From: Tetranychus cinnabarinus | Taxonomy: Eukaryota > Arthropoda > Arachnida > Trombidiformes > Tetranychidae | Length of the DNA: 64,000 bases | Assembly (NCBI GenBank): GCA_022266195.1 | Contig: WHVY01000003.1 | Span: 11,780,001 to 11,844,000, forward strand | Direction: 5' to 3' | In this document: piece by piece, positions 51,601 to 61,716 of the stretch | Layout: each line of letters starts with the position of its first letter | How positions within the stretch are numbered: the stretch's first letter is position 1 | Made by a program: the position numbers and the translations under genes | Notes under the pieces: model-generated | The model's database searches: none | Told to the model about the DNA's origin: nothing | What the model saw: only the letters and a program-made list of their open reading frames with translations

Positions 51601-53685
51601 ATGCTTCCAAATGATTATCACAGATCCCGCTCAGGGAAATATTACTACAATAGCGAACAAATCGAGCTTGAACACAAACACCAGGACATCTAGAATTGAT
51701 TCGCTCGGTTGTTGTTGTGGATGGAGTTGTGGTTGATAATGGGAATGAAGTTTGCCTGGTTGGAAGGCTGAAAAGAGGATATGATTCAGTCACAGAAACA
51801 GGTAAACTAGAGGTAAACCAAGGTCGATCACTAGGATAAGGCGAGGATGAGGATGAGTAAAATAATGATGGGGGTGAAGAGTTGTATGCTTGAATTGTTA
51901 CTGACTGTGGAGTTGGTGATTGTGAGGATGTTGGATAGGAAGATGTAGATGAAGCGGATTGAGTAGATGATGTTAAATTGTTGCCGTTAATGTCAAAAGG
52001 TGGTGAAGTCTCAACGGCTGTTCCATAGCTTGAATCATTCGGAACACAACATCTTAGAAAAGGTTCACCACAACTAACTTCTTCCAAGACATGGTCACAT
52101 AAAATTGATGTTATTGCGTGAACACATTCACCTGGACATGTTGGATTTTTACCAGTCTGTGTTAAAGCACTCCAAAGATCTGTCGAGTATAAGAAATAAA
52201 TTAGATGGCAAACAATTGAATTAAAATGTCAAATAGTTGGGTCAATTAATTGGCGAGGAGAATGAGAGCGGATAAATTACTGTTTAAGAAGATTTAAAAC
52301 TTGATTCGATCTTGCAGCAAAGACCGGAAAAGATTGAAACAGATAATAAAGTGCAGCAGTTAAAACCAGTTCGTAGATATTTCTGGATGATAATTTTATA
52401 TATATTTTTATGAGCAAATTGACAATGAAATTGGGATTAAAGGTTAAGGTCAAGTATGAATCAAATAAGTGGAATCAAAGATGTTATGACTATTGTGTTA
52501 AAGGTAGGAATACAGTTGTATTAATGATAGATGACAGAGATAAATCATTACAATATAAATGGCTTTCTATTCAATTTCAGGTAACAATGGATAGGAACTA
52601 AAGTATAATGGAGACACTCTGGGATCAGATGAGAGGATGACAAGTGAGGAAAGAATAGCGTAAATAACTAATTACCTGAAAAAATACTAGTATCACCAGT
52701 TGATGGTGCTGGGGATGAAGCTTGTCTAACTGAACGGCTTAAAAGGTTTGAATGTGACTCAGTCTCATAAGCGGGTGTACTAGATGTAAGTAGGGATCGA
52801 TCACTGGGATATGATGAAGATGAGTTGAATAGTGATGTAAATGATGAATTATTTTGTGCTTTAAAAGATGATTGAGATGATTTAGATGGTCCTTGAATAA
52901 GTGACCTTTTCATTGGCTTGGCCATGGATTCGGGAATACCATTGGTGCCAAAGAGTGGAGACATTTTAATTCCATTACTTGAAATATTCACAGCACAACA
53001 ACGTAAAGTTTGTTCGCCACAGTTAACTTCTTCTAATACGTGATCACATGCATATCGTGCTTTAAATATGTGAACACATTCCCCTGGGCAGTTTGGATGC
53101 TTGGCAGATAGTGTTAAAGAGCTCCAAATATCTATCAAAAAGATGAAATAAATTATGATTAAAAATCTAATGCAATAAGATAGAGTCATTCAATGCATGA
53201 AAAGAAGAGATTATTCAAGAATCAAAACCAAAGCAAGATAGGGTAGGAAACTTGATTCGATCTTGCAGAAATGAATACCGGAGAAGATTGCACAGATGAT
53301 AAAGGACACAAGTTAAAACCAGTTCGTAGCTATTTCTGGATGATAATATTGTATCTTTTCAAACATTGACAATGAAATTGAAATCAAAGGTTAGGTAAAA
53401 GTCAATATAAGGAATTTTGATGGCTAAAAGCTAAAAGTATAACAAAAGAAAAGCTATTTCTATTGATAGGTAACAAAGAGGAAAAACTAGAATCAAAAAC
53501 TACACTAAAATGGAGATATATTTAGTTCAATGGAGATGGACAGTGAAATTAAGACAGTAAACGGAATAATTACCTGATAAAAAACTAGCATCATCACCCG
53601 ATGATGGTTTATTTGCCGTAGAGATGAGAGTGGGCGAAAAAAGAAAGATGTAACACAAAACATCTAAAATAATTGTAAAGTCCAT
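48579..53685 (-). CDS. mas: Masquerade-like secreted clip-domain serine protease homologue (catalytic Ser replaced by Gly)
   Basis: Seven exons join in phase: 53574-53685, 52676-53131, 50203-52179, 49417-49621, 49069-49346, 48833-48987 and 48579-48746, giving 1116 residues. Residues 1-24 are a signal peptide. Six clip-like cysteine modules follow (CPGECVHIFKARYAC, CPGECVHAITSILC, CPGVCVQARFVRYC, CDGTCVSPLFSLLC, CSGTCIPTFLSGVC, CPGPCIAPIFRFTC), each ending in CC and separated by Ser/Thr/Pro-rich linkers. The trypsin-like domain starts at R871-IVGG. His913 (TAAHC) and Asp965 (DNDIALL) are present, but the motif after DACQ is GDGGGPL, so Gly1064 replaces the nucleophile. This is the Masquerade pattern: a non-catalytic adhesion or immune cofactor. 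Drosophila Masquerade has five clip-like domains; the sixth here comes from a tandem exon duplication. Confidence 0.93.
52080..53600 (-). repeat. Tandem duplication of a clip exon and its 5' intron inside mas
   Basis: The clip module at the start of exon 3 and that in exon 2 share DHVLEEV-x-CGE-x-x-LRCC and the same acceptor context, and the preceding introns also match: AAACTTGATTCGATCTTGCA occurs at about 52298 and 53249, followed by GTTAAAACCAGTTCGTAG and TTTCTGGATGATAAT in both. The offset is about 950 bp. Confidence 0.88.
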
Positions 53686-54030
53686 CTTGTTTTGAGGCAG
53701 TAAATTGAAATAACTTGATCAAAATCACTATCAAGATTGCAAAAAAATTGATTTCACTTTGTTGGTTCCAAATAAAATCATGACCAATCTTTGTTTTGGA
53801 TTCCTTGGCTGTCAAGATGAGTTTATTAACTTCTTTTTCTTTTCAACTCTGGTCATCGTCACTTTCACTGTTGATTCTGGGAAGAAAAAAAGGATTACAG
53901 TTGACTATTTCTTCTTTGAACGGGTTTACTAAGTTTCTCTCTCTCTCTCTCTTTCTCACCATTTACCTGTTCAACTTTCAACTATAAAGATTTAGCGGTA
54001 AAAAAAGTAAACTTGAACTCGCTTGCAAGA

Positions 54031-55468
54031 GAGAAGAGATTCTTTTATGAGTGAGAAGGATGAGAGCGTGAAAGAAATAATGGAAAGATTTGTGGCTTTT
54101 CTTTTCAGATAATCTTATATTTAAAAGGTTACGCTGTGATTAATTTGGAAATTAACTTTTGATTAATCAATGCGTTTGACTGAACCATGACTCGCCTGAA
54201 CCCAAAACTTTACTGGTAACTTACCAGTGGCAAGTTTGAGCTCAAACCCTTTTCTACATATGCGTAAACCCTTAGCGGGAAATATGAGGCAAATATTTGG
54301 GTAAGATTTTGTTGCTTCTTTAGGTTATTGTTTTTGTAAATACTGGTTAATCAGGTGAAAAATAAATGACAATCAATTGATTGATACACATTGGAAAGCT
54401 GATTAACTAAAACAATTTCATAGACAGTAAACACAAAGTGAAGTAAAGGGTGTTGAGGTTAGTAAGGTTCAAGCTATCGCTTACCCAAATGTTGATAAGG
54501 AGATAAAGATGATAAAAATGCTAATATCAATGGCAAAGATGGTTGAAGAAGACGAAGACAATGAGACATTTTCATTTTATCATCTTTATCTCTTTATCAA
54601 CATTTTGGTTAGTGATTGCTTGAACCTTACTAACCTCAACACCCTTTAAAACAATACAACCAGAAAGATTTTACCAAAGCTTTATTTTCTGGTTATGTTT
54701 CATTCAACCAATATCTTTTGGGTAACTTTGTTGTCACTCTGTTAACTCTCTGGTAACTGGAGTTTATATCATCGATAACCAGAATTTTTGAATAGCAAAT
54801 TGATTAATCTAAACACTTTCACAGTCGCTTGGATTTTGTGGTGATCAATAACAATATATTTAATTTCTTACCAGGAATTGGTTTCTCTCTCAACGAATCG
54901 AAACTATTTTCTTATGTTGATTTCCTTATGGTTGACAAAAAGATGAACAAGACAAACGAAAAACTATAATAACTGAACAAATTGAATAATATTGGTTATT
55001 ATTATAATTTTATGATTGAGATGACGATTATCGTGGTGGATGATGTTAATGATAAGAGAGAAATTAATTTACAAGTTCAACAAACTCACAGTTAGATATG
55101 TTTATATGAGAAACATGATGTGAAAGAAATTTTCAAACCAAATGGAGTACATAGAGTGGTAAAGGTAAGGTTGACTCTCGTTAGTTTTTCCGTTTACTTA
55201 TCTTTCTCTCTTCCGCTCTCTCACTCATTCCTTGTTTTCTTATTCTTCTTAACCTCTTCTTTTCATCATCTTCTTGGTCTTCTTCTTCTTCTCCATCATC
55301 AGTATCTTTTTTAGAAATATTCAAACCTGTTTCAAGTTAATTAAAAAAAATTGTGGATAAGTTGTTACCGTGTGTTGTCCAAGCAAGCTAACAGGTCTGA
55401 CTCTGGTTTGCTGAAACCATCATTTTTTCATGATGAACAAGATTCTCATGTACATCTTCATAATCTAA
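54031..55468 (+). repeat. Segmental duplication block 2, direct copy of 39901-40975
   Basis: Same-strand match to block 1 along most of its length. It is longer because of a 201-bp palindromic element and about 200 bp of extra sequence near 54095-54299. Its right end lies about 780 bp upstream of the syndapin B start, the same distance as the nearer end of block 1 from syndapin A. Confidence 0.85.
54446..54646. mobile_element. 201-bp foldback MITE with TA target duplication
   Basis: Arms of about 75 bp are inverted repeats with few mismatches. Both ends read AAGGGTGTTGAGGTTAGTAA inward. TA flanks it at 54444-54445 and 54647-54648. The matching place in block 1 (TA at 40178-40179) has no insert and the flanks align across it. 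No coding capacity. Confidence 0.85.
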
Positions 55469-56250
55469 CCACCCACCTCCTCCCTCTCTTGTTTCTCTTT
55501 TTTTAAGGTTTCTCTTTTCATTCCCTGGTTGTTACTCTTTCTCTTTTACTGTCTATTGTCGTCTTTGGGCTTTCCTTTAACTGAATCCTTTTTGCTCTCT
55601 TGCATCAAAATGACTAATGTTTAACAACATACAGCTAAATATCCTCTCTGCTATAATTTGTTTGTTAATTTTTCCTTTCTCTTAACAGTTGTCTTTTTAA
55701 ATAACATAATGTTCAACAATTTCATGTGATTCTTTCATATTTCTTTAGTCCAGTGTAATCAAATTGTAATTGTGATCTGGGTCATCTGACAAGTGCAACT
55801 TGAAGCTGTTTTATACTTGTGCTCCGTTCCCTTTAATTTTTCGAATCTTGTCAGTTTTTCACTCTTTTCCTTCTCTCTTCTTGGAATATACTCTTCATGA
55901 GATTATTTATTTTTCTCTGAATGTTTGTTCTATCTGAGATAGATTAGTTCATTTATTGAATTAAAAACAATTGGAATCAATTGAGGAATTACACTTTTAT
56001 CATAGTCAAGGTGAGTAAAGGAAACAATTTGTTTTGCTTACTTTATGCTCCTATCTACACATATGGGAGACCAATTGAATAATTGGTCTTTTAGTTTTCT
56101 ATTTCTGTGTTGCCTACTTGTACTAAAAGCTTATTTCTTGTGTATTTTTATTATCTTCTATTCATATAGTCATCTGGAAGGTTGGATATTACATTTACGA
56201 TTACATTGAGGAAGGATTTTGATCTCTAATTTCATGTTGCTGTAATAGCT

Positions 56251-59059
56251 ATGTCTCATCATAGTGATGAAGCTATGCTGGTTCCAAGTAGTGATAGTTT
56301 CTGGGAACCAGGAAACTACAAAAGGACAACAAAACGAACAGAGGATGGTTTCAAGCTGTGTAATGATTTAATACAATTAATTAGTGAAAGAAGTGAAATA
56401 GAGAAAAATTATGGTAAATCATTACGAGGATGGGCCAAAAAATGGAATGAACAAATTGAGAAAGGTCCAGAATATGGTACCATGGAGGCAGCCTGGAAAG
56501 CTGTAAATTCTGAAGCAGAGAGACGATGTAATATTCATTTACAAATTAAGGACAAATTAATTGATGATGTTGTACCTCAAATTAAACAATGGCAGAAGGA
56601 CAATTACCATAAATCAATGATGCAACTAAAGGAAAAGAAAGATTTTGATGATGCCTTTAAAAAAGTAATTCATCTTTCATCTTTATTTCTATTTAAACCC
56701 AAATATCTTTTGATTTCAGGTTGATTTCAAATATTAATCTTATTTTTTCTCATTTTTCAACTATTTTACAGGCTCAAAAAACATGGGCTAAACATTTCGA
56801 AAAAGTCAATAAAGCCAAAATAGATTACCACTCAGCCTGTAAAAATGAAAGATCAGCTGTAAACTTAGAACGAAATGCCTCTGGCGATACTTCTCTGTCT
56901 CCTGATCAGGTAAACATTGGATCCATTCCAAATAAAACATTCAACTCTTACCATCATGTTCTGCTATGCTAAATTTTTGGTTCATCCGAAAGTGCTTCAA
57001 ACGTCATCTAAGCTTGTTACTTTTCATTTCTCTCTTTTGTTCTGACAGGTTAAGAAACTTCAGGATCGAGTGATAAAGTGTAAAGATGAAGTTCAAAAGA
57101 CAAAGGAAAAATACGAACAAGCTCTTAAAGAAATCAATGAATACAATGCAAAGTATATTGAAGATATGACTGTAGTGTTTGAAAAGTGCCAAGAATTCGA
57201 GCATAAACGTCTTGAATTTTTCAAAAAAATGCTTTTCGCAATCCATGGCTGCCTTAATTTTACCAAAAATCCTGATTTATCTTTAATATACGAAGAGTAC
57301 AGACACACCATTCAAAACGCTGATGCTTCCAAAGATCTTAAATGGTGGTCTAACAACAGTGGAATTGGCATGGCAATGAACTGGCCTGTTTTTGAGGTAA
57401 GACTATTCACTTGACAAATTATTTACAACACGATGCGTATCTGTAATCAATGATCAACCTTTAACATTTAACAAACTTAATTCTTCATCTTTAACAAATC
57501 ACTAATACTAATCCTTATTATAAACGAAGCCATTGGAATACATGATACTTTTTCAACTTTACAGTAAATTTTTGAGACAGTAAACCTATTCTCAACAAAT
57601 CGATATTTATCAAATCAAACCAAACCAAATTTCATCTGTTTCAAATTTTCATCTCTAACTAATCTTCATTCTACTCTTCCAATATCTTTGTTACTTTAAG
57701 CATGAATATGATTGTGAATCATTTTATTTTGCATGGATTAACTTTGTTTCTCGTTTATTTAATCATTCTCTACCATTTTTTCCCACATACATCAATCTCA
57801 GGAATATATTGAAGAATTTCGTGATATTATTGGTAAAAATAGCAAGGAAAGCACCATCAGCGAATCTGGCATTACTCTTGTCAATCAACACAAATTCAAT
57901 GAGGAATTGCCCGTAAACAACTATCTCTTTGCACCCCTTTCTTTTTGCAATTTTTTTGCTCAATTTGCTTTATTTTTTAATCATCATGCATTTATTTTAA
58001 TCATAGTCAATCCACATTCCTATTATTGTTTTATAACATACAGTTTACTATTCTCAAAAACCTAACTATGCTAACTTCACCTATTGTTATCAATCTTTGC
58101 TATGCATGCATTTCAACCCATGATAGAGCATTTACATTTTCATCTCCTTTCAAGTGCTCTGATTTATTTCTGCTTGTAATTAACATTCAAAAAAGTTGAT
58201 GCTAACCTTGATTAACAATTTCCTTGTTAAGGAAAACTTCATGCTTCATAGGCGGTATATCAGATTGGTAAAAGCTTATTAACGCAATTTTCACTCTGGC
58301 TTTAGCTCGCTTATTAATCAATTTACAAAATACAAACGATTGTGAATCCATGATCAGGAATAATTTTTCCTCTTTTTTATTCTATTCAAATTCTAGGAAT
58401 ATACGTCGGACTTACAGTCATCTAAAAGAGAAAAGCGAAATATGAAAGGCGAAATCACCATAGAACAAGTTAAATTAACTAATGCTATGAATTTGGCCAA
58501 TTCAATGAACAAACTTAACAAATCAATAAGTGAAAAACGAGACTCACATGATTCCTCGTAAGTTTATCTTTTATTTGATCATCTAATTGGGTGACTTACA
58601 TTTTCAACATATGCCATTTATTGATTAATTCATTGGAACGAAATTTGCTCCAATTCGCACTCCTTTTTTACCTTACTTTTAACTAATGAAACTCGCTTGA
58701 ATATTTTTTCATCCCAGAAATGGTAAAGATGATGCCAATCCATTTGACGATGAACATGAAGAATGGGAAGACTATACTAACGATGCCTTAGTCGATAATG
58801 GAGAGCCTGGAATACCTGTCCGTGCTCTTTACGATTACGAAGGAGCTGAGTCAGATGAATTATCTTTCAAAACAGGTGATTTCTTAGCCCTTTATTCATT
58901 AACATATAACATGGTTACTAACTTTCTCATTGTATTTATCTCATAGGAGACATCTTTGAAAAGCTAGAAGATGAAGATGAACAAGGCTGGTGCAAAGGAC
59001 GCAAAGATGGTCGAGTTGGCCTTTATCCAGCAAACTATGTAACTCCAATCGTTAAGTGA
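56251..59059 (+). CDS. Synd: Syndapin/PACSIN, copy B
   Basis: Second F-BAR/SH3 syndapin gene, 480 residues. Seven exons in phase: 56251-56664, 56772-56909, 57049-57396, 57802-57912, 58397-58557, 58718-58875 and 58947-59059. Exon lengths 414, 138, 348, 111, 158 and 113 equal those of copy A; only the fifth differs (161 against 185). The F-BAR runs from VPSSDSFWEPGNYKRT to GMAMNWPVFE. A 37-residue exon (EYIEEFRDIIG to NEELP) is followed by a charged linker beginning EYTSDLQSSKREKRN, close to the vertebrate segment after the F-BAR. NPF occurs in ANPFDDE. The SH3 runs ALYDYEGAESDELSF to LYPANYV. The compact 2.8-kb gene, against 6.4 kb for copy A, suggests B is nearer the original form, but that is inference. 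Confidence 0.95.
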
Positions 59060-60821
59060 TAGCCAATTCTTCCTATCATAAACATCATCATTCCATAATT
59101 GTGTATAAACTCAAATCAATTCCATGATGGCCTGATTCTAGCGGGTAGTTTCCCATTCATCAATACTGTCTATCACCGTCATTATGTTGAGATCAAGCCA
59201 TGTTGATAAAACACCTCACCAACCAGTTTTAATCTATTTATTAACTACCAAATTCAATTCAAGGAAATTGAGTTTTTTATTTACGACTGCACCATTATCA
59301 AATATTCATAGGACTCATCGTGAACAGGATAAAATCACATGAAATACAGTTTCATCTCATCTATTCTGTTGATTGGATCACTCAGTTAACTGTTAACCAC
59401 TGGATTAACTTTCTTCTTCTGAATTGTAACATAAATTCATCTGCATGCATCATTGTAAAATAGCAAGATAATTGCGTATACAATATAATGTATGGAATAC
59501 ATTTCGGGTGAATATAAATAATGCAGATTCTCAATGATACATGCAAAATTAATTTCTGTGAAATTCAAGTCTCATGTATTTCAACAACTGCAAGTGACTA
59601 CAGTCACCTACCAGATACTGCACCACTCGCAAAATAGCTTATTTACACTATTCGTCGATCAGTTTAATTCATGATTTTCAATCTTCCTTAATAGATCAAA
59701 TTTAGGCAAAAATGTTTTTTTAAACTGATTTCAGAGTTTTTAGATTAAAATTTCACGAAAGAAAATTGAATTAAACTAATTGATAATTAAGGAAATCGAA
59801 TCGAAATTCGACTGAAGTCAAAAGTAAATATAGCCCCCCCATATTAGGGGCCATTGAAAAATTTATGTGCATTATCTGGTAGGTGACTGTATTCTTGCTT
59901 TGTTGATCTATTAGTCTCTGCAGTTTTTATATTCACCCTTTTCAATCAACTTGATGAATCTCAAGTTTTTTCAACCGTCAATAATATTTTAAGGTGAAAT
60001 AATTTTTCTTGTATTACAGACAAACAGAAAAGTTAATATTCTTGAACTATGACCACAAAAAAACTTCAAGCTCATTTAAATTAATAACGATTGCATTTCT
60101 ATCAAATTGTCGATACAAATGTTATCTTTACGTGATCTTCCAACTTCAAACAACTTAAAATATCTCTGTTTGCTTTGAGTGATCATATTATTTATAGTTA
60201 ATTTATTCATAAATTTGTGTTTGTTGCTAATATTTTTTTTATAATTTAAATCAACTTGAATTTTAATCTCCTTAATCTATCGTACGAACCAATAATCCTT
60301 TTAAAGATTTCTGTTTGAAAATAAGGTCATATTTTACCTTAAAATATTACTGTTGATCATTGAGAAAACAATTTTAATGCATGAACAATCATTTATTGTT
60401 CAATTTTTTTCTCCAACACTTGAATATTCTTGGTTAAATTCTGATTTAGATTAATTTATTCACTTTTTATTGTTACATATTTTATTACAACCGATGTTAT
60501 AATGATATATTGTAAGCTAACAAAGCAATATCACATTTCTTTCTTCTTTTTTATTTTGTGAATGTCATTCCAGTCTTTTTTTGTTGAATAACAGAATCAG
60601 ATCATCCAATTAAGTCTTACCACTTGTCATTACAAAAATCGTCAAATTTAATAAAATACAATTTACGAGCAACAGATGACGCTGCACTCATTTTTGCTTC
60701 AATTTATTTTGGTTGTTCCCGCTTCAATTTAAAAATGTCAGTTAAAGTTATCTTTACATCTTTTTAATGGGATTTGTTTGCATCTTATTTAATTATTTAA
60801 TTATTGTGTTTTTAGTTTAAA
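59060..60821. other. Intergenic region right of syndapin B, containing a MITE
   Basis: Syndapin B 3' UTR, then AT-rich DNA with a MITE at 59601-59889. No gene recognised. Confidence 0.45.
59601..59889. mobile_element. 289-bp MITE-like element, CAGT termini and TA flanks
   Basis: Terminal inverted repeats CAGTCACCTACCAGATA (17 bp exact, extending to 23 bp with one mismatch through TGCAC) lie at both ends. TA flanks it at 59599-59600 and 59890-59891. Termini starting CAGT and the TA target match the 126-bp element at 42536, suggesting a Tc1/mariner-type source. No empty-site copy in the window. Confidence 0.85.
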
Positions 60822-61445
60822 ATGTGTGAAGCCATCAAAACTCTTCAATCACTACCTGAATTAACTCGTAAAAGGAATGAGCTTCAAAACCAATACAACA
60901 ATATAACGAAGGACTGTTACTCATTGCTTTGTGATTATCTCGGGATAGAGGATGATGGAGAAAATCCTGAACAGAAAATAGAAAATGAAATTGAAAAATA
61001 CAAAGAGTTGACAGCCGCTACAAAAGCTGAGATTGTCAAAATAGAGAAAGAGAAAGTCAAAGCTAAAGCGAAATTTCTTGCCACGAAAGAAAAATCGGCC
61101 GAATTTGAAAGATTGGCCGCGAATACTGAAGGTGCAATTGATGCTCAATCCAAATTGAATTTTAAAGAGTTCAGTAGACGAATGGCAGCGAATTATAGAA
61201 CTGGTGAAGACAGCAAGGCTTATTTAGGTAAGGTTGCTAAAACTTAATTATATCCATGATTATATTCTTAATGATTTTACTTTGCATTTGCAGTATGTTT
61301 CAAAATTGGTGAAACAGCAAAAGGAACAAGAAGCATCAAGATTGACGATCCAACTAAAACTAAAGAACAGAAGATGGCCGAATTTTGGAAATTGTTTGAA
61401 TACATCGATAAACAAAATACAAATGTTAAGATAATACCTAACTAA
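60822..61445 (+). CDS. Small coiled-coil protein, unrecognised
   Basis: Two exons, 60822-61227 and 61294-61445, join in phase with a GTAAGG donor and TTTGCAG acceptor and give 185 residues. Residues 10-110 are strongly charged and alpha-helical with heptad-like spacing (LTRKRNELQNQYNN, then a Lys/Glu/Ala-rich stretch). The C-terminal 60 residues look globular (NFKEFSRRMAANYRTG, then FKIGETAKGT, FWKLFEYIDK). No signal peptide or membrane span. A coiled coil followed by a small globular end recalls kinetochore subunits such as Spc25, but I could not match it, so no function is assigned. It ends 271 bp before the FTSJ1 start on the same strand. Confidence 0.7.
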
Positions 61446-61716
61446 TCAATAAATAAATAGCAGATTTTTACTAATTTATGATACCTCTAGTTTCAAAGTT
61501 TTTAAATGCTATTCAGTTTACAATTGTGTACATACAAAGTTCACAGCGCGCCATCTGAATTTTATTCAGCTTGAGTAACCATAGCTACCTGGTAAACAAC
61601 CCAAAATCTGATTTGACTCTGATCATCAGGAGAAACAAAGTAAACATTGTTTACTAACAAATTCATGTGTTGAGCATAAGTTTTGATATTTAATTTATAA
61701 TCTGTTTTTAAACATC

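Larger units (their letters stand above)
53686..56250. other. Region between mas and syndapin B (5' flanks of both)
   Basis: Divergent 5' flanks of mas and syndapin B. Holds a CT run at 53937-53955, duplication block 2 at about 54031-55468 and a palindromic MITE at 54446-54646. The last 780 bp before syndapin B is pyrimidine-rich with no coding exon seen. Confidence 0.5.
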
